Notes under the pieces: model-generated
Databases searched by the model: none
Told to the model about the DNA's origin: nothing
What the model saw: the letters and a program-made list of their open reading frames with translations, nothing else
Program-made: the position numbers and the translations under genes
Part shown: positions 9,646-18,946 of the stretch, one piece after another
Layout of the letters: each line of letters opens with the position of its first letter
Numbering within the stretch: position 1 is the first letter of the stretch
Assembly: GCF_026340975.1 (NCBI RefSeq)
Contig: NZ_JAPEOS010000001.1
Location: 1,696,501 to 1,760,500, forward strand
Length of the DNA stretch: 64,000 nucleotides
Reading direction: 5' to 3'
Origin: Streptomyces sp. NBC_01214
Lineage (GTDB): Bacteria; Actinomycetota; Actinomycetes; Streptomycetales; Streptomycetaceae

Positions 9646-10986
9646 GTGCGAACAGGGGCGCGGAAGCGGAGATGGCCGGCGGCCGTGGGCTTGGCCGTGC
9701 TGGCGGCCACGACCGGGAGCGCCCTGAGCGCACCCGCCGCGGCCGAGGGGGAGGCGCCCCCGGGCCAGGTGGACTTCCCGACCCACTGCCCGGCGCCCCA
9801 GGAGGCCGGGCGCCCGCCCGCGGACGGGCCGACCGCCGCGCGGATCACCGTCGACAACCCGGCCCCGCAGGTCGGCGACACCGTCACCGTGACCTACCAG
9901 GTGGTCCGGACCCCCGCCGTCAACCCGGTCGGCGGCGAACTCCCCGCCGACGTGCTGACGCCGACCGGCCGGATCCTGCTGGCGGGCGCCCAGAGCGGCG
10001 AGGTCACCGTGGTCGGGGCCAAGCGCAACGACCCCGTGCCGGCGGGCGCGACCCTCCCCGCCGTCACGATGACCGGCACGTTCACCGTCACCGCGCCCGG
10101 CGAAACCACGCTCGCCCCGGGCGGCTACACCCTGCACACCAGCCACTTGCTGGACCTCGACACCACCTGCACCGCCGATGCCGCGTCCGCCGTCCCCGTC
10201 TCCGCCCGCCTGAGTGCGACCGGGCTGCCCACGGCCAACCTGCGCACCGTCTTCCTCGGCGCGGCCCAGGGCGGGCCGGGCGCCAAGGTCAAGGTCACCG
10301 CCGCCGGCTTCCCGCCGGGCGCGGCCGTCACCGTGGCCGGTCGGGCCGGCGCCGCCGAGACCGCCGACCGGGGGAGCGCCACCGCCGACGAGTTGGGCAC
10401 GGCCCTGGTCGAGCTGCCGGTCACGGACAGGGCCACCACCGCGCTGATCGCCTACGAGGGTCGGGCCTGGTCGGCGCGCCAGGGCTCGGGCCCGGCCGCG
10501 TACACGGTCATCGACGCGGCTCCGCCGCAGCCCGCCGCCACGCAGAAGGTCACGGCCACCGTCGAGCCGGGCGTCCTGGGCATGGCCCAGAGCGGCGCGG
10601 ACATCACCCTGGGCGCCGTCCCGTACGGCGACGGCGGCGCAGCCCCCGGCCGGATCGGGACGGTGACCGTCACCGACGCCCGCGGCGGCCCGGCCGGCTG
10701 GACCCTGATCGGCAAGGTCACCGACTTCACCGGACCCGGCGGGATCCGCATCCCGGGCGCCTCCCTGTCCTGGACCCCGAGGTGCGCGGCGGCCGAGGGG
10801 AGCCGCAGCGTCTGTACGCCGGGCAGCGCGGGCGTGGTCGGGGCCGACGGGGCGGTGCTCGCCTCCACCCCCGACGCACCTCTGGTCGGCGGCACGTTCA
10901 CCATCGATGCCACGGTCACGCTCAAGGTGCCGCCGTACACCCCGCCGGGTGCGTACACGGCGGTCCTGACCCTGACCCTGTCGTGA
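9646..10986 (+). CDS. Secreted WxL-domain cell-surface protein
   Basis: A 446-residue exported protein. The N terminus (RTGARKRRWPAAVG then a hydrophobic stretch ending SAPAAAEG) is a signal peptide cut near residue 33. The middle is beta-sandwich-like with repeated TVTV/VTAPG strands. The C-terminal ~120 residues resemble a WxL domain: GWTLIGKVTDF with Trp near residue 351, and a second aromatic block LSWTP near 374. WxL domains bind peptidoglycan non-covalently in Firmicutes. The GTG start follows AGGGGC (9635-9640). The stop overlaps the GTG of the next gene, a WxLIP protein, so the two form a surface-complex pair. Confidence 0.75.
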   Translation: MRTGARKRRWPAAVGLAVLAATTGSALSAPAAAEGEAPPGQVDFPTHCPAPQEAGRPPADGPTAARITVDNPAPQVGDTVTVTYQVVRTPAVNPVGGELPADVLTPTGRILLAGAQSGEVTVVGAKRNDPVPAGATLPAVTMTGTFTVTAPGETTLAPGGYTLHTSHLLDLDTTCTADAASAVPVSARLSATGLPTANLRTVFLGAAQGGPGAKVKVTAAGFPPGAAVTVAGRAGAAETADRGSATADELGTALVELPVTDRATTALIAYEGRAWSARQGSGPAAYTVIDAAPPQPAATQKVTATVEPGVLGMAQSGADITLGAVPYGDGGAAPGRIGTVTVTDARGGPAGWTLIGKVTDFTGPGGIRIPGASLSWTPRCAAAEGSRSVCTPGSAGVVGADGAVLASTPDAPLVGGTFTIDATVTLKVPPYTPPGAYTAVLTLTLS

Positions 10987-12947
10987 CGCCCGGCGGGGCT
11001 GTACTTCAGCCCGTCCGGCGTGTGAGGACCGGGTCCGGGCAGAGCCCGGGGAACGGTGGAAGGGCGGGTCGGGGACGGCTCCGCGCCGCGCTTGCCCTCG
11101 CCGGGGCGACCTTGCCGATCCTCGTCGGGCTCAGCGGAACGGCCGAAGCGTCGGACAACGGGCAAGCGTCGGACGACGGGCAGTGGTCCGTGCTGCCCGT
11201 CGCGAACACCGTCGGGCAGCGGCCCTCCTTCTACCTCGCCGCCGCGCCCGGCCAGTCCGTCGCCGACGCCGTCACCCTCACCAACCGCACCGACCGGCCC
11301 CGCACCTTCCGGCTGTACGCCGCCGACGCCTACAACACCGCCCGCGACGGCGGCTTCGCCCTGCGCGGCCCCGACGAGCCGCGGCTGGCCACCGCCGCGT
11401 GGGCGGAGCTCGACCGGGAGCGGGTCACCGTAGCGGCCCGCTCGTCGGTCTCCGTCCGCTTCACCGTCACCGTCCCCGACCGGGCGGAACCGGGGGACCA
11501 CCCCGGCGCCGTCGTGGCCCTGGAGGAACGGCCGGGGGCCGTGGCCGACACCGCCCGGGGGATCGGCGTGCAGAAGGCCGTCGCCGCCCGGCTGTACCTG
11601 CGGGTGACCGGCCCCACCGCCCCCGCCCTCACCGTCCGGGGCGTCACCGTGAAGCGTCGCGGCTCCGGCGCGGACGTCGCGTACACGCTCCACAACATCG
11701 GCAATGTCACCCTGCGCCCCCGGGCCGCCCTCACCGCCACCGGGGCCCTCGGCCGCCCGCTCCTCGCCCGCGAGCTCGGCGGGCTGCCCGCCGAACTGCT
11801 GCCGGGTCAGGAAGTACGGCTCAGCGCCCGTTGGGAGGGCGCGCCCAGAGCGGAATGGGCCGAGGTCACGGTGCGCGCCCGGGCCGACGGAACCACAGCT
11901 CAGGGCCGTGCGGACCTGGTCCGGCGACCCTCGCCGATGGTCGTGCCGGCCCTTGTCGCCGTGATCTGGTCGGCGCTGGGAGCCGCATCGGGGAGAATGG
12001 CCCGTATGAGCGATCGTTCCCCCGAGTCCACCGCCCCGCACCGTGCGGGGTTCGCCTGCTTCGTCGGCCGCCCCAACGCGGGGAAGTCGACCCTCACCAA
12101 CGCACTCGTGGGCACCAAGGTCGCGATCACCTCCAACCGGCCGCAGACCACCCGCCACACCGTCCGCGGCATCGTGCACCGCCCCGACGCCCAGCTCGTC
12201 CTCGTGGACACGCCCGGCCTGCACAAGCCGCGCACCCTGCTCGGCGAGCGCCTCAACGACGTCGTACGGACCACCTGGGCCGAGGTCGACGTCATCGGCT
12301 TCTGCCTGCCGGCCGACCAGAAGCTCGGCCCCGGCGACAAGTTCATCGCCAAGGAGCTGGCGGGGATCAAGAAGACCCCCAAGATCGCCATCATCACCAA
12401 GACCGACCTGGTCGAGTCCAAGCAGCTGGCCGAGCAGCTCCTCGCCGTGCACCAGCTCGGTGCCGAGCTGGGCTTCGAGTGGGCCGAGATCGTTCCCGTC
12501 TCGGCCGTCGGCGACACCCAGGTCCAGCTGCTGGCCGATCTGATCGCGCCGCTGCTGCCGGAGAGCCCGCCGCTGTACCCGGAGGGCGACCTCACCGACG
12601 AGCCCGAGATGGTCATGGTCGCGGAGCTGATCCGCGAGGCCGCGCTGGAGGGCGTACGGGACGAGCTCCCGCACTCCATCGCCGTGGTCGTCGAGGAGAT
12701 GATCCCGCGCGAGAACCGTCCGGCGGACCGCCCGCTGCTCGACATCCACGCCAACGTCTACATCGAGCGGCCGAGCCAGAAGGGCATCATCATCGGCCCG
12801 AAGGGCTCCCGGCTGAAGGAGGTCGGGATGAAGTCGCGCAAGCACATCGAGGCGCTGCTCGGCACCCCGGTCTTCCTCGACCTGCACGTGAAGGTCGCCA
12901 AGGACTGGCAGCGGGACCCCAAGCAGCTGCGTAAGCTCGGCTTCTGA
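10983..12947 (+). CDS. DUF916/WxLIP surface protein whose frame continues without a stop into Era
   Basis: Residues 1-341 (10983-12005) look like a WxLIP (DUF916) protein: a signal peptide (RLRAALALAGATLPILV...AEA), the peptidoglycan-binding start WSVLPVANTVGQRPSFYL, beta-strand-rich middle, and a single C-terminal hydrophobic segment MVVPALVAVIWSALGAA (about residues 319-335). Related proteins end soon after this anchor. Here there is no stop: the frame runs SGRMARMSDRSP into Era, so the full ORF is 654 residues. Translation may give a membrane-anchored Era fusion, or era may start separately at 12006. GTG 10983 overlaps the preceding stop; an alternative GTG is 11022. The first ~25 codons lie in an interspersed repeat. 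Confidence 0.6.
   Translation: MTPGGAVLQPVRRVRTGSGQSPGNGGRAGRGRLRAALALAGATLPILVGLSGTAEASDNGQASDDGQWSVLPVANTVGQRPSFYLAAAPGQSVADAVTLTNRTDRPRTFRLYAADAYNTARDGGFALRGPDEPRLATAAWAELDRERVTVAARSSVSVRFTVTVPDRAEPGDHPGAVVALEERPGAVADTARGIGVQKAVAARLYLRVTGPTAPALTVRGVTVKRRGSGADVAYTLHNIGNVTLRPRAALTATGALGRPLLARELGGLPAELLPGQEVRLSARWEGAPRAEWAEVTVRARADGTTAQGRADLVRRPSPMVVPALVAVIWSALGAASGRMARMSDRSPESTAPHRAGFACFVGRPNAGKSTLTNALVGTKVAITSNRPQTTRHTVRGIVHRPDAQLVLVDTPGLHKPRTLLGERLNDVVRTTWAEVDVIGFCLPADQKLGPGDKFIAKELAGIKKTPKIAIITKTDLVESKQLAEQLLAVHQLGAELGFEWAEIVPVSAVGDTQVQLLADLIAPLLPESPPLYPEGDLTDEPEMVMVAELIREAALEGVRDELPHSIAVVVEEMIPRENRPADRPLLDIHANVYIERPSQKGIIIGPKGSRLKEVGMKSRKHIEALLGTPVFLDLHVKVAKDWQRDPKQLRKLGF
11004..11050. 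repeat. GC-rich interspersed repeat, copy B
   Basis: These 47 bases match the reverse complement of 46418-46464 at 44 of 47 positions. The copy lies directly after the WxL gene and inside the presumed signal-peptide codons of the WxLIP gene. Confidence 0.75.
12006..12947 (+). CDS. era: GTPase Era
   Basis: A 313-residue Era. G1 is GRPNAGKST (21-29), G2 lies in TSNRPQTTRHT, G3 is DTPG, G4 is TKTD, and the C-terminal KH domain carries IIIGPKGSRLKEVG. Era binds the 3' end of 16S rRNA and assists 30S assembly. ATG 12006 has GGGGAG at 11990-11995 ten bases upstream; ATG 11997 is also in frame but too close to that site. The upstream WxLIP frame is the same frame and has no stop before era. A strong hairpin follows the stop. 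Confidence 0.95.
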   Translation: MSDRSPESTAPHRAGFACFVGRPNAGKSTLTNALVGTKVAITSNRPQTTRHTVRGIVHRPDAQLVLVDTPGLHKPRTLLGERLNDVVRTTWAEVDVIGFCLPADQKLGPGDKFIAKELAGIKKTPKIAIITKTDLVESKQLAEQLLAVHQLGAELGFEWAEIVPVSAVGDTQVQLLADLIAPLLPESPPLYPEGDLTDEPEMVMVAELIREAALEGVRDELPHSIAVVVEEMIPRENRPADRPLLDIHANVYIERPSQKGIIIGPKGSRLKEVGMKSRKHIEALLGTPVFLDLHVKVAKDWQRDPKQLRKLGF

Positions 12948-12983
12948 GGCGCGAACCGCCCGCTGCGACGACATGACGACATG

Positions 12984-13029
12984 ACGACGAACGGACGCCG
13001 CCCCGCTCGGGGCCGCGTCCGTTCGTCGT
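12984..13029. terminator. Bidirectional terminator hairpin between era and the methyltransferase gene
   Basis: The arms 12984-12998 and 13015-13029 pair perfectly over 15 bp (ACGACGAACGGACGC and its complement), with a smaller CCCC/GGGG stem inside the loop. The flanking genes converge on it. Confidence 0.8.
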
Positions 13030-13062
13030 TCCGTCCGTGCGTCCGTGAGTTCGTCCGTCGGG

Positions 13063-13734
13063 CTACGCGGGCCGGCGCACCCGGACCACGTTGTCCGTAC
13101 GGGTCCCGGGCGTTCCGTCGGGCTGGTTCTGGATCCGCTCGGTCTCCTCGGCCCGCAGCACCTCCCAGCCCGCCGTGACCGGCTCCAGCTGCGCCAGGAC
13201 CTCCTCGGGCGTGGGGAAGTGGGCCTCCTCCCGCTCCTCCTGCCACGGTGCCCAGCCCGCGTGGCCGACCACGAGCAGCGTGCCGCCGGGGGCCACGGCC
13301 GCGGCGGCCGTGCGCAGGACCGCGTCACGGGGGAAGTCCCCGTAGTTGTGCAGGAAGCACGCGGAGACGAGGTCGAACTCCCCCTGCGGGAAGGACTCCG
13401 TCAGATCGTGCCGCGCGAAGGAGACGCGGTCGGCGACCCCGGCCTCCGCCGCGTGCTCGGTCGCCCGGCCGAGGGCGACCCCGGAGATGTCGGTCCCGGT
13501 GACCGTCCATCCGCGGCGGGCCAGCCACACGGCGTCGGCGCCCTCTCCGCACCCCAGGTCCAGGGCCCGGCCCGGGGCGAGGGCGGACACCTCGTGCACC
13601 AGCATGGCGTTGGCCTCGCCGCTCCAGATGCGGTGGTTCTCCCCGTACCGGCCGTCCCAGAACTCCTCGCCCGCCAGCGCCCCGGGCTCGGGGTGGTGGT
13701 GGGTGTGCGTGTGCGTGTGCGCGTGCTCGGCCAT
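13063..13734 (-). CDS. Class I SAM-dependent methyltransferase
   Basis: A 223-residue methyltransferase. SAM motif I is ALDLGCGEGADAVWLARRG; motif II-like acidic end is GTDISGVAL; VSFARHDLTE and FDLVSACFLHNYG are the later motifs. The N terminus has an alternating His/Thr run (HTHTHTHHH) that may bind metal. The EFWDGRYGENHRIWSGEAN block is typical of a common actinobacterial small methyltransferase group (thiopurine/tellurite-like), but the substrate is unknown. It converges with era and stands 103 nt beyond the SMI1 gene. Confidence 0.88.
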   Translation of the reverse strand: MAEHAHTHTHTHHHPEPGALAGEEFWDGRYGENHRIWSGEANAMLVHEVSALAPGRALDLGCGEGADAVWLARRGWTVTGTDISGVALGRATEHAAEAGVADRVSFARHDLTESFPQGEFDLVSACFLHNYGDFPRDAVLRTAAAAVAPGGTLLVVGHAGWAPWQEEREEAHFPTPEEVLAQLEPVTAGWEVLRAEETERIQNQPDGTPGTRTDNVVRVRRPA

Positions 13735-13792
13735 GGCTTCCTCTTCCAGTCGGGTGCCGGTACGGCCGATGCTCCGCCCGCCCGACGAGGTA

Positions 13793-13810
13793 CGGCAAAC
13801 TTTGTTGCCG
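13793..13810. other. Short inverted repeat between SMI1 gene and methyltransferase
   Basis: CGGCAA (13793-13798) and TTGCCG (13805-13810) form a 6-bp hairpin, and CGGCAAA recurs at 13814-13820. It lies downstream of the GNAT-SMI1 unit and upstream of the methyltransferase, so it could be a weak terminator or an operator. Confidence 0.3.
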
Positions 13811-13837
13811 ACCCGGCAAAAGAAGAGTCTGACGGGT

Positions 13838-14467
13838 TCAGAAATCCGCGGGTCGGCCCCAGTCCGGCCCCAGCAGGTGCGAGAGGTCGGTCAGGCCCAG
13901 GTCCCGCCATTCCTGGAAGGTCAGCGGGGGCGCGCCGCCGGGGTGGTCGAAGGACAGCGGCACGATCAGCTCGCACGTGGCGCGGCCGTCCCACCACACC
14001 GTGCCGGCCAGCGGTCCCGTGAGCGCGAGCAGCGTGGCGAAACCGCAGCCGTTGTCCTGGAGGACGACGGCGCCGGCCGTCTCACGGTCCTCGTACGCGT
14101 CGGCCCCGCCCCACAGGCCACCGTCCGCGGCGTACGAGTCCGGGTGTGGGAAGGGGAGGCGCAGCAGGTCGCGCTGCACGGTGTCGTTCTCGTCCCACCA
14201 CCAGCCGGCCGGGCCCTTCGCCAGCCGGTGCAGCCTGCCGCCCGAGCTGACCTCGGTCAGGTACGAGCGGTACGCGGGCGGGAAGCGGATCCCCAGCTCC
14301 TCCTCGGCCTCGGCCACCTCGGCCGCGGTCAGCGGGGGGTGGTTCGGCGGGGACGGCGGCGCGGGCCACCCCCGGGCCCGGGCCTGGTCCTGGACCGAGA
14401 CCGGAGGCGGGTCCGGAGTCGGGGCCGGCGCTCTGCGCGCTGCCCGCAGCCGCCCGAACAGGCGCAT
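13838..14467 (-). CDS. SMI1/KNR4-family protein
   Basis: A 209-residue protein. After a basic, Pro-rich N terminus, residues from about 52 show the SMI1/KNR4 (SUKH) start: LTAAEVAEAEEELGIRFPPAYRSYL, followed by GWWWDENDTVQRDLLRLPFPH and a C-terminal LTFQEWRDLGLTDL. SUKH proteins are often immunity proteins to contact-dependent or polymorphic toxins, but in Streptomyces many are solitary and of unknown role. The ATG at 14467 overlaps the stop of the upstream GNAT gene (TGATG), so it is translationally coupled. No toxin gene is seen nearby. Confidence 0.8.
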   Translation of the reverse strand: MRLFGRLRAARRAPAPTPDPPPVSVQDQARARGWPAPPSPPNHPPLTAAEVAEAEEELGIRFPPAYRSYLTEVSSGGRLHRLAKGPAGWWWDENDTVQRDLLRLPFPHPDSYAADGGLWGGADAYEDRETAGAVVLQDNGCGFATLLALTGPLAGTVWWDGRATCELIVPLSFDHPGGAPPLTFQEWRDLGLTDLSHLLGPDWGRPADF

Positions 14468-15285
14468 CACACCTCCGGCTCGGCGATCAGGGCGGTGGCC
14501 ACCCGGCGGAAGCCGATGCGGGCGTAGACGCGGGCCACGTCCTCGTCGCCCGCCGACAGGAAGACCGTGCGGGCCCCGCGCTCCCGGGCCCGTGCGACCA
14601 GGGCGGCCGTGACCCCGAGGGCCAGGCCCTGGCGGCGGGCCGACGGGAGGGTGCCGACGCCCACCACCTCCACGACGTCCCCGACCGGGTTGTACTGGCC
14701 CGCGCAGAGCACCACGCCGTCCCGTACGGCCGCGGCCAAGGCCGTGCTGCCCGCCGCCAGCTTCCCGGCCACCCGGGCCCGGCCCGCCTCGGCCGCCGGG
14801 TCCGTCAGCGCCGCCGCCAGTTCCGCGGGGCCCGCCTCGCCGACCGCCGTTCCCGGTGCCGCGAAGGCCAGGGCCGGGACCGTCACGGCGGCGGTGAGCA
14901 GCGGGTCGTCGGCGTCGAGGAGACGGACTTCCGGGTGCGGGGGAAGGGCCTCGGCAGAGGGGTCCAGGACCATCAGCGGGTGGGCGTGGACGTGGAGTCC
15001 CGCCGCTTCGACCGCGGCCCGGAGCGAGGGGCTGGTTTCGGCCACCCACTCGAAGGCCTCGGGAACCTTCAGCTCCCGCTGGCGCTGCCAGACCCGCTCC
15101 ACGTCGGCCCGGGTCGCCTCGGGGCCGCCGAGCGAGGGCCGCGCGTAGTACGGCCAGCCCGCGCCCTCCTGGACGAACAGGGTCAGCGGTCCGAAGTCCT
15201 CGGCTCGGGCCCCGCCCACCCGCGGCACCGTGTCGTAGTACCGCTCCAGCTCGGACAGCGTTGAATCGATCATGTGGTCGGTCAT
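14467..15285 (-). CDS. GNAT-family N-acetyltransferase
   Basis: A 272-residue GNAT protein. The acetyl-CoA-binding motif A is VVGVGTLPSARRQGLALGVTAAL near residues 205-227, followed by ARERGARTVFLSAGDEDVARVYARIGFRRV. The N-terminal half is a second, degenerate GNAT-like region that probably makes the pseudo-dimer. The acceptor is unknown. ATG 15285 (MTDHMIDSTL) is preferred; the frame is open further up to 15345 but without a conserved sequence. First gene of a GNAT-SMI1 pair. Confidence 0.85.
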   Translation of the reverse strand: MTDHMIDSTLSELERYYDTVPRVGGARAEDFGPLTLFVQEGAGWPYYARPSLGGPEATRADVERVWQRQRELKVPEAFEWVAETSPSLRAAVEAAGLHVHAHPLMVLDPSAEALPPHPEVRLLDADDPLLTAAVTVPALAFAAPGTAVGEAGPAELAAALTDPAAEAGRARVAGKLAAGSTALAAAVRDGVVLCAGQYNPVGDVVEVVGVGTLPSARRQGLALGVTAALVARARERGARTVFLSAGDEDVARVYARIGFRRVATALIAEPEV

Positions 15286-15337
15286 CCGGCCATCCAAACA
15301 AAGCGGCGCCGCGCGGGCACCTCCTTTCCGGACCCGC

Positions 15338-15607
15338 TCAGGCACCCTCCTTCAGCACGCGCGAGATCAGCGCCCGCTGGGCGTCCGACAGGTTCGGCTC
15401 CGCGCAGGCCACCGTCCGCCCGTCCGCGGTGATCCGGTAGGAGAAGCCGTCGCGCACCCGGTCCGCCGGGTCGCCCGGCGGACCGGGCCGCAGCGCGAGC
15501 TGGGCCAGGGCCTTCCACTCGTCCTCGTCCGGCCGGCCCGCGGTGTCCACCTCGGCCCGGCGCTCGATGCCCGCGAAGCCGCCCGTCCGTACCACCTGAA
15601 TGCGCAT
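15338..15607 (-). CDS. Emfourin-type M4 protease inhibitor
   Basis: An 89-residue protein matching the emfourin (protealysin inhibitor) pattern: MRIQVVRTGGFAGIERRAEVDTA at the start, a central Trp/Leu block and the FSYRITADGRTVACAEPNLSDAQRALI ending. Emfourin blocks the active site of cytoplasmic M4 proteases of the protealysin group. It starts 9 nt after the M4 peptidase gene, the same gene order as known protealysin-emfourin operons. Confidence 0.85.
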   Translation of the reverse strand: MRIQVVRTGGFAGIERRAEVDTAGRPDEDEWKALAQLALRPGPPGDPADRVRDGFSYRITADGRTVACAEPNLSDAQRALISRVLKEGA

Positions 15608-15616
15608 GGGTGCCCT

Positions 15617-16693
15617 CTACCCCGCGAGCGGGACACCCACCGCGGACCACGCCTTCTGGAGCGCCTGGTGCTCGGCGCCGCCGGCCCCGTACCGGGTCAC
15701 GGCCGCCGCGGTCGAGAGCCGGGCGAAGTCCGCGAAGTTCGCCCGGGGGGTGAGGTCGCCGCCGGTCAGAGTGTCGTACCAGATCCGTCCGGCCCGCTCC
15801 CAGGCCTTGCCGCCCAGCTCGGTCGCCACGATGTAGAAGGCGTGGTTGGGGATGCCGGAGTTGATGTGGACGCCGCCGTTGTCGCTGTGGGTGTTCACGT
15901 AGTCGTCCATCGTGGCCGGCTGGGGGTCCTTGCCGAGTTCGTCGTCGTCGTACGCGGTGCCCGGGGCCTTCATCGAGCGCAGCGCGACCCCGGTGACGTT
16001 GGGGCCGAGCAGCCCGGCCCCGATCAGCCAGTCGGCCTCATCGGCGCTCTGCTCCAGCGAGTACTGCTTGATCAGCGAGCCGAAGACGTCCGACATCGAC
16101 TCGTTCAGGGCGCCCGACTGGCCGCGGTAGATCAGGTTCGCGGTGTACTGGGTGACCCCGTGGGTCAGCTCGTGTCCGATGACGTCCACCGACACGGTGA
16201 AGTCGAGGAAGAGGTCCCCGTCCCCGTCGCCGAACACCATCTGCTGGCCGTCCCAGAAGGCGTTGTTGTACTCCTCGCCGTAGTGGACGGTGGCGTCCAG
16301 GGGGAGCCCGGAGTCGTCGATCGAGCGCCGGCCGAAGCCCTTCAGGAAGAGTTCGTACGTCGCGCCGAGCCCCGCGTAGGCGCGGTTGACGGTGGCGTCC
16401 TTGCTGAGCGGGTCGCCCTCCCCGCGGACCTTCGTCCCGGGCAGCCGGGTGCGGTGCTGGGCGTCGTAGACGGTCCGGTCCGGATCGTCGGAGGCCGGCG
16501 CGGCGAGCGCGGGGACGATCCCGCGGACGGCGGTGACCCGGCGCCGGGTGCGCAGCAGGGAGTCGCGCTCCAGGGTGCGCTGGGCGAGGTCGGCGCGGCG
16601 GGAGTCCTCGGACAGGGCGGCCTTGTCGAGGAGGTGCGGCGGTACGACCGTGCAGAAGACGGGGTGATGGCGGTGGGTGTGGGAGGCATCCAT
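15617..16693 (-). CDS. M4-family metallopeptidase (protealysin-like)
   Basis: A 358-residue thermolysin-family peptidase. The zinc motif HELTHG is in DVIGHELTHGVTQ, the third zinc ligand Glu is in GALNESMSDVFG, and the substrate-binding block DNGGVHINSGIPNHAFY is intact. The short N-terminal propeptide begins MDASHTHRHHPVFCTVVPPHLLDKAA, as in protealysin-like precursors that lack a signal peptide. The ATG at 16693 is used; the frame opens at a TTG (16702). Its inhibitor follows 9 nt downstream, so the pair probably acts and is held in check inside the cell. Confidence 0.92.
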   Translation of the reverse strand: MDASHTHRHHPVFCTVVPPHLLDKAALSEDSRRADLAQRTLERDSLLRTRRRVTAVRGIVPALAAPASDDPDRTVYDAQHRTRLPGTKVRGEGDPLSKDATVNRAYAGLGATYELFLKGFGRRSIDDSGLPLDATVHYGEEYNNAFWDGQQMVFGDGDGDLFLDFTVSVDVIGHELTHGVTQYTANLIYRGQSGALNESMSDVFGSLIKQYSLEQSADEADWLIGAGLLGPNVTGVALRSMKAPGTAYDDDELGKDPQPATMDDYVNTHSDNGGVHINSGIPNHAFYIVATELGGKAWERAGRIWYDTLTGGDLTPRANFADFARLSTAAAVTRYGAGGAEHQALQKAWSAVGVPLAG

Positions 16694-16744
16694 GCCCGGC
16701 AATGTGGCAGTGGGTCATGGCGGTGTCACTACCTGCGACCATGA

Positions 16745-18823
<2,079 letters not shown>

Positions 18824-18835
18824 CCCCTCGCAGGT

Positions 18836-18872
18836 GAACCCCGCTCCCTCCCTTCCGGAGGGGGCGGGGTTC
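18836..18872. terminator. Terminator hairpin after leuA
   Basis: Arms 18836-18851 and 18857-18872 form a 16-bp stem with one G-U pair and a 5-nt loop. The leuA gene and the SDR gene converge on it. Confidence 0.8.
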
Positions 18873-18946
18873 CGTCGTTCCCGCGCCAACCCGGCTCGGC
18901 CCGCCAGGGTCGCCCGGGCCGGGCGGGTCGGGCGCGTCGGGCGGGC

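Noticed and set aside
9672..10982. In-frame extension of the WxLIP-Era frame upstream through the WxL gene
   Set aside because: It is the shadow of the WxL gene in another frame; its translation is Arg/Gly-rich without domain. Only from about 10983 does it become coding.
10452..13328. A 958-codon antisense frame across the WxL, WxLIP and era genes
   Set aside because: No domain, Arg/Gly/Pro-rich, and it runs opposite three recognised genes.
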